Positions 1 through 9,885 of a stretch of 64,000 nucleotides of DNA are shown piece after piece (position 1 is the first letter of the stretch; each line of letters opens with the position of its first letter). The position numbers were made by a program, and so were the translations under genes. The notes below the pieces were generated by a model, which saw only the letters and a program-made list of their open reading frames with translations, made no database searches and was not told the origin of the DNA. Origin of the DNA: Paralithodes platypus (lineage: Eukaryota; Arthropoda; Malacostraca; Decapoda; Lithodidae); assembly GCA_032716605.1 (NCBI GenBank), contig CM064509.1, positions 36,538,381 to 36,602,380 on the forward strand, written 5' to 3'.

Positions 1-227
1 CTGTGTGAATGTCTGTGAATGTCTTTTTAATGTGTATGAATGAATGTGTGTATGAATGAATGTGTATGAATGAATGTGTGTATGAACGCATGTGTGAATG
101 TATGTATGAATGTGTGTATGAATGGGTGAATTAATGTTTGTATGCATATATACAGTATGTGTGTGAATGTTTGCATGTATTTATGTCTGTGTGTATTAAT
201 GTATGTATTAATATCTCTTTCACTCTC
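1..227. repeat. TGTATGAATG-type minisatellite
   Basis: Imperfect tandem repeat built from TGTATGAATG, TGTGAATG and GAATGAATG words running from the window edge to the (TAA)n tract. The short frame read through it is only the repeat. No coding signal is seen. Confidence 0.85.
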
Positions 228-271
<44 letters not shown>

Positions 272-357
272 TTTATTCAGTTAGCAATTTACAGAGTTGG
301 TACCACATAGTATGTAACAAAATTAATGTGACATGTACCAGCTTTGCATAATTCCAA

Positions 358-405
358 CTAAGGATCGCCCAATAAGGCCGTTAGGCGTATTTCCATTGGG
401 GTCCT
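358..405 (-). other. LINE-A 3' UTR block shared with the SINE
   Basis: This 48-nt block matches 44139-44187 with two substitutions and one single-base gap. In both places it lies shortly before a (TAA)n tract (plus-strand view). SINEs commonly borrow the 3' end of the LINE whose RT mobilises them, so this is probably the RT recognition tail of the LINE-A family. Confidence 0.75.
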
Positions 406-1943
406 TGTGGGATTAGGTTAGCTGGGGAAAAGGGGAGGATAAAGAAATAGATACTTTAGAGAAAGTATTTCTAGGGGGGTTATATTAAGATACCTTACAT
501 CCTATATTAAATAGCCTATAAGTAATCCGTAATCAGTAATAATTTCAGTTTGGTTTGTCTATCTCTTATGTCGTATTTAGTAGTAGACATAAGCTTGGTG
601 CTCCCTTCTCGCAGCTGTCCGGTTCAGGTGTTCCTTCAGGCTACCTATGAAGGAATACCGTGTTCTCTTTTCACGGGCTGACTGGGTTAGGTCGTTCCAG
701 TCTTTGAACACAGTGAAGAAGAATGTTTGCTTACCCTGTCCTTGGATTCTCGGGACCTTAAAATCCTGTTTCTTGTATTATGTCCACTCCTCTCATTTGC
801 TTTAACAAAATCACTCTTTAGATACTCTGCAGCTCTGTCATAGAAAATTTTGAAGGCATTAGTGAGCCTGATTTGTTTGGCCCTGTCAGAGACATTGAGC
901 ATACCTAGTGACTGAAGTTGTTCCTGGCCAACATGTGATCTGGTTCCTAGGTTCAGCATTAACCTAACCATTTTATTTTGAGTGACCTGAAGTTTGTGCT
1001 GTGCTGATTTAGATGATGCAGAGTACCAGGATGACACAGAATAGTCAAAATGACATTGAACAAGCGCTTGGCAGAGGGTCTTTTTGGTCGCCGCGGGCAA
1101 GCATCCCACCTGTCTATACAGGTATTTTATACGTGCTCTACACTTACTCAGGATAGATTCCAAAATTGTTTCACCTGACAAACTCGCGTCCAGTTTTAGT
1201 CCGAGATATTTAACTTGTGACACTGTTGTTATAGGAATATCATTACAGTTGACCGAGAAGCCCACAATGTCTTTCAGTTTACGTTTTGTTCCACATAAGA
1301 TGGCTTTCTTCTTGCCCAGGTGAAGAGATAGTCTATTGTCCACTAGCCATTCAGTACATGATTCTAGTTCTTTGGAAGGTGATGCGGCAATACTTATTGG
1401 GTCTTTTCCTGAAACCAGAAGCACGCTTTCATCTGCATACAGTAATAATTGACATGAGACGCTCAGTTCCATGTCGTTCACATACACAAAAAAAAGTAAG
1501 GGACCAAGGATGCTTCCCTGCGGGACCCCACAGTTAATTGGCATAGGATCAGATATATTATCATCAATTTTGACTCTTTGGGTTCTACCACTAAGATAAG
1601 ATTTAAACCAGTTCACTGACCCTATGCCCATTGCTTGTAGTTTATTACATAGGATATCATGGTCTACTGTGTCAAACGCTTTTTGTAGATCAAGAAGAAC
1701 CATACCGGTTTAGTTACCTTTAGAAATTTCTTTACGAATGTGATCCGTTAAGTGGATGAGACAGGAGTCTGTCGAGTACATGCATCTGAAACCTGATTGC
1801 AACTTATAGAATAGATCATTTTGTTTGAGGTAGTGTTCAATTTGGGTGTATACCGCTCTTTCAAGGATTTTAGATACAATACATAATATGCTAACTGATC
1901 TGTAGTTGCCAACTTCTAATTGATTTCCTTTCTTGAATAGGGT

Positions 1944-2038
1944 ACAAAGGAGTACAAAGGAAATCAAGCAACAACAGGTCTAGTGACCCTTCTAGGTTGC
2001 TTGTCCTCCAAAACACTGAGGATCAAGTGTCCAAACAG
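1944..2038. mobile_element. 95-bp insertion in LINE-A RT with 6-bp duplication
   Basis: The word TAGGGT occurs at 1938-1943 and 2039-2044. Removing the 95 bp between plus one copy joins the RT frame at the conserved LFKKGN / NYR region. The insert contains an inverted pair CAAGCAAC / GTTGCTTG and a short direct repeat GTACAAAG. It is too short to classify. Confidence 0.6.
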
Positions 2039-3080
2039 TAGGGTGGTTACAATAGCTTCCTTCAGTTCAGCAGGTACAGTGTTAGTGTTAATTGACAAGT
2101 TGATGATGTGGGTTAGGGGGCCTGCTATACCAATGGCTCCATCTCGTAGAAATTTGGCAGGAATGTTGTCTGGTCCTGTGCTTTTATGTACAATTAGGTT
2201 AGACAGCTCGTCAAAAGTGTATTTTGGTGTACCATTTTGCAATTCAAATGTGTTCGGGTGTATGTCTTTATCTCTGTAGAAATTTTGAAAGGTGGCCGTT
2301 GTTGTTGTGTATTTATTGAGAGGTTGCGATAGGTTCTGTGGAAGTGTGTTTGCTATGGAGGTGAAGAAGGAGTTGAAATAGGTTGAAATTTGTTGTTTAT
2401 CGTGGCAAACCTGATCATTAATGTTGAGAGCAATATTAGTGTTAGACGAATCCCTTGCCTTGTTGCTGTAGCCTGTTGTTTTTAGGTGCCTCCATAGTTT
2501 CTTTGGGTTATTCTGATATTCCTCTGCCTTACTGTGGAAATAATTAGATTTCGCTGATTTTATTTTCCTACTTAGTTTATTCCTGGCCCTGTTGAACTCA
2601 TGTTTCAGACCTTGATCCTGTCTATGTTTCGCTAGCCTTTTTAACAGATTGTCTCTGTGTTCCAGATGGTGTAGTATGTCATTGTTGATCCATGGGTCTG
2701 ACCTTGCTTTAATTCGTATGTCTTTCAGAGGAGATATTTCGTCTAGGATGTTTGTGATGATGGTTCTGAAGCCAACCCATGCGTCATTAACGTTTGCACT
2801 TCCAAACACTGGAGACCAGTCTGTATTCCATAAAATGTCCAGAAATGTGTCTTTGTTGTAGTTTCTGAGTGACCTTGTTTTGATAACCTTGTGATTCTCT
2901 ATGGTAATTTTTGTGGTTTTCCGTGTGCAATATGTGACGAAGTGATTACTTATCCCAGTCTGTATAACCCTTGATTGGGATATTTTGTCCTCTCTGTTAC
3001 AATTAATGTGGTCTAATATTGTGGCAGTGTTCTCAGAGATACGTGTGGGGGTTGTGATGAGTTGTTTGTGATTGTGCATT

Positions 3081-3118
3081 GTCAGTATATGCCTATATTG
3101 TCAGTATATGCCTATATT
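3081..3118. repeat. Exact 19-bp tandem duplication
   Basis: Two identical 19-bp copies (3081-3099 and 3100-3118) lie inside the endonuclease C-terminal region. The extra copy shifts the frame by one; with a single copy the two flanking reading frames are continuous. Confidence 0.85.
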
Positions 3119-3998
3119 CTCGTACGAGCCTATTATTTCGTTGTTTGTAACACAAGTTGAAATCCCCTAGTATGATGGATTCATTCCGAGGGTCTAGCGA
3201 TGACAAAGTTCGTTCAAATTTGGTCAAGAATTGTGTGTCGTCTGGTGGCCTATAGCACACCCATATTGTGATGGGTCTTGTCCTCGGCAGGTGTAGGTCG
3301 ATCCACAGAGCTTCGTGATTTTCTACATGGAGGTCGGTCCTAGTTGTGTGTGTGAGGTTGTTTTTACATACAGACATACTCCTCCCCCATGCCTATTGCG
3401 ATCATTCCTAACCATGTTGAAACCTTGAATGTTTATTTCACCATCGTTTATACTTGAATCCAGCGAGGTTTCTGTGATTGCAATTATTGAAGCTTTGGCC
3501 TTATTAGCTAACAAGTTTATTTCTGACAATTTATGGTACATTGATCTGGCATTAATGTGGATAAGATGGAGCCCTTTGTTGGTGAACACTCTGTATTCAT
3601 CTTTGATTTTGAATGTGTCCTGGGTGGATTCTGGATTCTCTCTCTCTCTCACTATCTCTCTCAGCCAAACACCTTCCCCTTTGTCATACACTTATCACTA
3701 TCTTGTCCGACGTCCTGTTGGTTACTATGATTGAATTAATTACTATCGAGTGTTTTCCTTGCTTTTGTTATATTCGATCAATATAGTTTAGTTTGTCGCC
3801 TAAGGTAGCAAAAACGTCTTCCCAGACTAAATCAAAAATAATTATAAATACCTTCTCATACTTCCTCAACAATATTATATATAAGTACCCAGACCCCTTT
3901 AAGCTATATATCATTCAATGTATTATGGAAATAATAAAGGTATTATAGTGTTTAATTTACATTGTTGTGTATAAAGGATGTGGTGATAATGAAAAAGG

Positions 3999-4002
<4 letters not shown>

Positions 4003-4030
<28 letters not shown>
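4003..4030. repeat. (GA)n microsatellite
   Basis: Fourteen uninterrupted GA units. Confidence 0.95.
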
Positions 4031-4034
<4 letters not shown>

Positions 4035-4465
4035 TAGGGACACATTTAACAACACAGTATTATTTTTTGTTTCAAGATCCAATTAGTCATTTATTTTCTG
4101 TTTTCTGCCTATTATTTGACGATTATATTCAGGTTATGAAGGATATATGGAAGTCAGAGGCTTACCTGAGATAGTGTTTTCCCTCATAATACCCACAGAT
4201 TCTTTCTAAACTGTATACAATCGTCAAATGAGTGTCCGAACAAACTTTTAAAATGTGCTATGATCTTCAAAGGTCTACATACAATACCACAATGTGATTT
4301 GTAGAACCTAACTTAAATTTCTTGGACTGATATTATAGCCAAAAATATTGACATTGTCTGCAGGTTTGACTGAGAGTCCAGCAGTGTTGGGTAGTCATAG
4401 TTGGAAACATGATCCGGATCATCAACCAAAATTCAATGAAGCTAAGAATATTCTACAACTGGCTG

Positions 4466-4584
4466 AACAACAACAACAACATCTACCAATACTACGACAA
4501 CTACAACTACTACTACTACAACTACTACTACTACAACTACAACAACTACAACAACAACTACTACTACTACTACTACTACTACTG
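4466..4584. repeat. (CAA)/(CTA) trinucleotide microsatellite
   Basis: Interrupted CAA, ACT and CTA units. The low-complexity Asn/Tyr, Gln/Leu and Val reading frames across it are artefacts of the repeat. Confidence 0.9.
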
Positions 4585-5338
4585 CTGCAATATTTTCTAG
4601 TATCGGCCAGATCAACTGATTAATCATGTCACTGTGCTGACGTTATTTGAACTAATAGTCTGTATTTGCAATTGTCAACAATAGTAAATGATGGGCAGAA
4701 AATGTATTGTATAATGTATTTGTCACATTCAATTAATACAGATATGTGTTTTTTAATGTGATGGTTTTGATGACAAATTACACTATATTTACAGCTTTGC
4801 CTCAGATTTGTTGGATTTATATACAATTTTAAGATTTTTGTATTTTTCCAAATAACTATATATCTATCAATATGTCTAATATCTATTTATCTATCTGCGT
4901 CTATTGATATATACATATATATATTATTGATTGGTCAAGGTTGGTGAAGGGTATTATAATCTTTGCATAGTATAATTCCATAATATTCATAACCCATAAG
5001 CATGCTGGGTTTGCTTATATGTGTTTGTGTACCATCATTTATCCCCTAATATTATATATATAGGCTAAATATGACTATAATATACTGTAGTTGGTGCAAG
5101 AACAAAGGCTGAACCAATTATCACGCCGTGTTAATCATGGCTATTCTGAACTTGCATCTGTTATTATAGATTAAGGAGGTTTTTGTGTTAAATAATAAAT
5201 AACAATCTATATAATTATAATAATGCAGACAATGTAATAAATGTACATACCAGGTTGCAGCATAGTTACATATTTAAGCTAAACGTGGTTGCATAATGTA
5301 TGTGTAGTGTCAGAAATGGAAACAAATTAGCATTTTAA

Positions 5339-5765
5339 CCCACTGAGCCCCAGCTAGTTATAAGTAAATGAACCACCAGGGACCAGCAGGTTTTGAAGAA
5401 AAAAAAATCCAGAAACAATAGCGAATGGGTTAGGAATGAAGGACAGCCCCCCCAAAAAAAACGATCAAAAAGGTCAAAAAGGGGTCCTATGGAGCCCCCG
5501 AAAGTCGATTTTACAAGAATAAAAAATTGAAGGCAAAAACACCCAAAAACCATGTTTATGCGCGCTCACGCGCACACGGTTGGACTTTGAGAGTGTTCAA
5601 CCATCGGCATGGTTGCGTGGGATACTTACACAGTTCCCATACAAATCTGAGCCCTCTAGGTGCCATAGGACCGGAGTAATTAAACTATGACGCACCCTAT
5701 GCGTCCTGGGGTTTAGGGTTACATACCTTTCGGACGCATGGTTTGCGTTGCTGGTCCTCAATGGT
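5339..5765. mobile_element. piggyBac-type MITE related to the 9.1-13.6 kb element
   Basis: A 427-bp element lies between TTAA at 5335-5338 and TTAA at 5766-5769. The terminal inverted repeats are CCCACTGAGCCCCAGC (left) and ACCATTGAGGACCAGC (right, reverse complement), 12 of 16 identical. The left end resembles the left end of the 4.5-kb piggyBac (CCCGCTGAGCCCCAGC), and the right ends share GGACGCA..TGCGT..GCTGG text. It has no transposase and is probably a non-autonomous derivative mobilised by that family. Confidence 0.8.
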
Positions 5766-5769
5766 TTAA

Positions 5770-6467
5770 TATCCAAATAATCCTGCCATAAAAATCAATA
5801 GTCATTAAAATCCCTCAAATGTTTAATAATGAGAATGTATCCATCTAAATATGTATTTAAGCCATACACTGGTAGCTTCAGTAATGTAATTTACTTGCAT
5901 TGAAATGTTGCATGCATTACCATAGCAACTTACTTATTGTCATTAAACTATATTAAGTTGTCAGAGCTGCATTAATCGATGTGTCTTAGTTATTTACATA
6001 TTCTACATGATATATTTTGCACGATACATTTTAGTTGGGTCGACATACCACCTGACCCACAACAGATTGAAACAAAAGGTTTCTCAGTGGTGTTCACTCC
6101 TACTGGATATACTGATCAACAGAACAAAAGTCTACCAAAATCTGACATCCGGAAATGGGCTAAAACTGAGTCATTTTCAAGATGGGCGCCACCGGGCTTT
6201 GAAATAACTAAAACAGCTATAACTTCTTCAATAATTGTGATAGAAACATAATTGTTGGTTCTGGTCCATGGTTTTAATGGATCAGCAATCCACTGGTGTC
6301 AATAAAATTCAGATCTGATCAGTATTTAACCTGAAATCCATGATGGCGGCAAAAAATGAAGGGCGTAAAATCAATAAATTTTCCAACTGAACCAAAATCA
6401 CTGAACACCTGGTGCCACTGAAACAGTTATTTGTGAACATTACATAATGACAGTTTAGGTTACAATT
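5770..6467. other. Non-coding DNA, possibly the 3' flank of the 6.5-7.4 kb pseudogene
   Basis: AT-rich to 6030, then a more balanced stretch containing GGCGCC and GGCGGC words and an AATAAA at 6300-6305 on the plus strand. No convincing ORF. It may be the 3' UTR of the adjacent minus-strand pseudogene. Confidence 0.35.
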
Positions 6468-7374
6468 TCAGTCCTCATCACTGTCCTCTAGTTCCTCAGA
6501 GGCTAGATTTAGTGGATTGTCACAAAACGTCACTTGGCATGATCCACATGCAGACGTACACGGAAGCCCATTCTTTCTGCAGCTGCAATGGGGTCTGTCA
6601 CAAGCAGTGGTGCAGTTGCAGTGTATCATCTTCAGAAGAGTGTCTGGTGCAGCATTCATGGCAGTCATGATAGGTACAAATCAATTGTCTTCAAGTCCCC
6701 AGCCCCAGTCCAGAGGATCGAGGTCACCCTCCATCCCCATCCAAACCATGACCTGGTAGTACACTCGGAGACAATGAAACTTTGTGGCAGATTCCGTTGG
6801 GGGAAGACGTTCAGGTGTTACGAAAAACTTAGCAGCAGCGACCTTCTTTGTGAATATCTTGTAATGCATGACTGCCAGAGAACTTGTGCTCTCCCCATCA
6901 AATATAACGGCCATTGCTTGGCTGCCAAGTGTCTTTATTTCAGATGGGCTCACTCCTCTCGAAGTGAATGTATCTGCACGCAACTGGAGGCCTTGATCAT
7001 CTTCCACGAGTTTCTGAAAAACTTATTTTTTCCCAATGCCATACACACGAGATGTTGAATCACATCCTGTGAAGGCGTGCAGGAATAATAGTTGAGTGCA
7101 CAACTTATTCCAAAGAAGATGCTTCATCCGATTGATGTCATATACTTTAAGATTGCTTCTTGATTGGTTATCTGATCTGAAATATAGTGGTTTTCCATCT
7201 GGTATACACTAATGGAGCAAACGCATCAACAAATCTGTGTCCTCTCCGATTAGTGTGGTGGAATGCAGAATTGTGCTGTTTACGGCTGTCTTGGCAATGT
7301 CCGCATCAGCATCCCCTTCTGCCTGAATAACTGTGCAACCCACTTTTTTCAGTTGATCACCTATTAAGGTCTAC
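6468..7374 (-). pseudogene. Broken copy of an uncharacterised invertebrate PIN-like / Cys-rich protein
   Basis: Read on the minus strand from 7374, one frame gives AEGDADADIAKT, then GEDTDLLMRLLH, a stop, LLFLHAFTGCDSTSR, a second stop, then LPPTESATKFHCLRVYYQV, W.G and WGWGLED, and finally a Cys-rich tail with CNCTTACDRPHCSCRK and CTSACGSC. I recognise this order (acidic AEGDAD / GEDTD blocks, FTGCDTTS-type motif, LPPT..A..H.LRVYYQ, CXC-like tail) from a multi-copy uncharacterised family in invertebrate genomes. The acidic blocks suggest a PIN-like nuclease fold, but that is inference. Two in-frame stops, and a 5' end cut off by satellite at about 7375, make it a dead fragment. The tail ends in an acidic stretch and a stop at 6468. 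Confidence 0.65.
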
Positions 7375-7380
7375 ATCAAC

Positions 7381-8156
7381 CCTACATATTGTGTGTATAC
7401 ACATGATATATATTATATATGTGTATTATGTAACCTCGTTTTAAGATAAAATTTGGTTAAATTTTTCGGTAGAGAAAATATCCAGGCCGAAGGCCGGTTC
7501 CTCTTCTCGCTATCGCTCGTCAGGCAAAAAAATCGCACAGTTAAAAAGTCAACAGAGAAAGGTCTTAAAATAATAGACTGAACGTCTCAAAAGATATACA
7601 CACATAGACAGACTCTCTCTCTCTCTCTCCGTCTACATATTGTGTATCCAGGCCGATCCTCTTCTCACTATCGCTCGTCAGGCAAAAAAATCGCACAGTT
7701 AAAAAGTCAACATAGAAAGGTCTTAAAATAATAGACTGAACGTCTCAAAAGATATACACACATAGACAGACTCTCTCTCTCTCTCTCTCCCCGTCTACAT
7801 ATTGTGTGTATACACACATATATCTCCTCTTCTCGCTATCGCTCGTCAGGCAAAAAAATCGCACAGTTCTCTCTCTCTCTCTCTCTCCCCGTCTACATAT
7901 TGTGTGTATACACACACATATATATATATATATGTGTGTATTATGTAACCTCTTTTCAAGTTAAAAATTTGGTTAAACTTTTCGGTAGAGAATATCCAGG
8001 CCGGTCCTCTTCGCTATCGCTCGTCAGGCAAAAAAATCGCACAGTTAAAAAGTCAACATAGAAAGGTCTTAAAATAATAGACTGAACGTCTCAATAGACA
8101 GATAGACAGACAGACTCTCTCTCTCTCTCTCTCTCCCCGTCTACATATTGTGTGTA

Positions 8157-8220
<64 letters not shown>

Positions 8221-8774
8221 ATTATGTAACCTCTTTTTAAGATAAAATTTGGTTAAATTTTTCGGTAGAGAAAATATCCAGGCCGAAGGCCGGTTCCTCT
8301 TCTCGCTATCGCTCGTCAGGCAAAAAAATCGCACAGTTAAAAAGTCAACATAGAAAGGTCTTAAAATAATAGACTGAACGTCTCAATAGACAGATAGACA
8401 CACAGACTCTCTCTCTCTCTCTCTCTCTCCGTCTACATATTGTGTATCCAGGCCGATCCTCTTCTCACAATCGCTCGTCAGGCAAAAAAGTCGCACAGTT
8501 AAAAAGTCAACATAGAAAGGTCTTAAAATAATAGACTGAACGTCTCAAAAGATATACACACATAGACAGACTCTCTCTCTCTCTCTCTCCGTCTACATAT
8601 TGTGTATCCAGGCCGGTTCCTCTTCTCGCTATCGCTCGTCAGGCAAAAAAATTGCACAGTTAAAAAGGCACGAAACGTCTTAAAATAATGGACTGAATGG
8701 CTCAAAAATCATACATAGACAGACAGATAGATAGACAGACAGACTCTCACTCTCTCCGTCTACATATTGTGTGT

Positions 8775-8809
<35 letters not shown>

Positions 8810-9136
8810 ATCAATCAACTTGTCATGGAGAGGTAATTAATGAGTGTTTAAACATGATATATATATATAATATATTATATGTGACTCCACTAAATATATC
8901 TAGATAGAGAAAATATCCAGGCCGAAAGTAGGTTCCTCTTCTTGCTATCGCTCGTCAGGCAAAAAAATCGCACAGTTAAAAAGTCAACATAGAAAGGTCT
9001 TAAAATAATAGACTGAACGTCTCAATAGACAGATAGACAGACAGTCTCTCTCTCTCTCTCTCTCCCCGTCTACATATTGTGTGTATACACATGATATATA
9101 TATATATATTATATATGTGTATTATGTAACCTCTTT
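7381..9136. repeat. Satellite array, block 1
   Basis: Tandem monomers, each made of a (CT)n tract, CGTCTACATATTGTGT, an optional (AT)n tract, a core with CCAGGCCG and CGCTATCGCTCGTCAGGC, then AAAAAAATCGCACAGTTAAA, GTCAACATAGAAAGG, GACTGAACGTCTC and a (GACA)n end. Three variants alternate: short (CCAGGCCGATCC), long (with ATGTAACCTC and TTCGGTAGAG) and a third carrying CTTGTCATGGAGAGGTAATT. Reading frames through it merely translate the repeat. The block ends where the piggyBac enters at TTAA. Confidence 0.95.
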
Positions 9137-9196
9137 TTAACCCGCTGAGCCCCAGCCAGTTTTAATATTTTGTTCACCCCAATCCCAAGCGATTTT

Positions 9197-9262
9197 GACT
9201 TTTTTTTTTTTTTTTTTTTCTAAATAAGAATGAAGAGAAAATAAGGAATTTTTTTTTTTTTT
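9197..9262. repeat. Poly(T) tracts in the piggyBac left arm
   Basis: Two T runs separated by a short A/G-rich stretch. Homopolymer-rich arm with no coding content. Confidence 0.8.
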
Positions 9263-9885
9263 GCTTACCGATGATTTTTAGGGGTCCTAAGGGGGTGGGG
9301 GGTCCTGAGATGACAGCTGCAGTTTGGCCCGGTTCATATATCCCGCCCGCGCGGGCAGGCTGAGGAGCCCGGCAGCCAGATGTACGATGAGTCGAGTTTT
9401 CGGGTGTTTGGGGATTTGCATACCACCCGAGTATCTTGTGTGCCTTTATAGTTCATATTATACCATGTATGTATCAATAATAATAAGTAAAGTTCAAGTG
9501 TAATAAGTGCACATATGCAAGTAATGACGTAAGTGTTCACTCGTGGCAACGACTCCCGCCCTACATACAGACAGACGGACACCAGGTGACAGTTCTCACT
9601 CCCGCGCTCTCTGTCTAACTGTACATTAGTCCAGCACTTTACACACTGCCACACTGTCACTTTATTATATAGAATAGTTTACCGTATAGTTTACTTATAT
9701 ATATCATTTGTAGGCACTTTTTAGTTAGAAATATTGGCTTTCACATTGTATTTTTTGTTAGTTGTACAAGTAAAATGTATCTCACTGTTATTATGAAGTT
9801 ATAGTTTATCACTTTATACAGATATTATTTACACTTAGTATTTACATTTGGTTTAGCGTCTTTTTTCGCAGTCTTTTTTATACAC

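Larger units (their letters stand above)
687..3691 (-). pseudogene. LINE-A endonuclease-reverse transcriptase pseudogene
   Basis: The N-terminal block (3691-3330) reads INARSM, then TETSLD and RNDRNRHGGG, typical of the exonuclease-endonuclease-phosphatase fold of LINEs. GDFN lies in the next block (3377-3093). The RT follows with the STGPDNIPA motif, NYRSVSIL, LLDLQKAFDTVDH, GVPQGSILGPLLF and the catalytic box. That box reads YADE instead of YADD, so the second metal-binding Asp is replaced. Frame breaks: a frame change near 3340-3377, a 19-bp tandem duplication at 3081-3118, an insertion at 1944-2038, and an in-frame TAA just upstream of 1703 (the frames either side are the same). The C-terminal region runs to 687. 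The protein would act in target-primed reverse transcription; this copy is dead. Confidence 0.85.
228..3700 (-). mobile_element. LINE-A, CR1/jockey-type non-LTR retrotransposon, decayed
   Basis: On the minus strand the order is endonuclease (about 3691-3000), linker (about 3000-2100), reverse transcriptase (about 2100-690), 3' UTR (about 686-271), then a simple-repeat tail (TAA on the plus strand, 228-270). That is the layout of a CR1/jockey-clade non-LTR element lacking ORF1. No target-site duplication was found, and the 5' limit near 3700 is set only by where endonuclease similarity ends, so the copy may be 5'-truncated. At least five lesions break the ORF, so it cannot move by itself. Nucleotides 358-405 of its 3' UTR recur in the SINE at 44078-44325. 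Confidence 0.85.
3701..5334. other. AT-rich intergenic DNA, no gene seen
   Basis: No credible ORF. It contains a (GA)n tract at 4003-4030, a CAA/CTA trinucleotide tract at 4466-4584, short (TA)n runs, and otherwise unremarkable AT-rich sequence. Confidence 0.6.

Noticed and set aside
4348..4627. Gln/Leu-rich, Asn/Tyr-rich and poly-Val frames
   Set aside because: All three are different readings of one CAA/CTA microsatellite.
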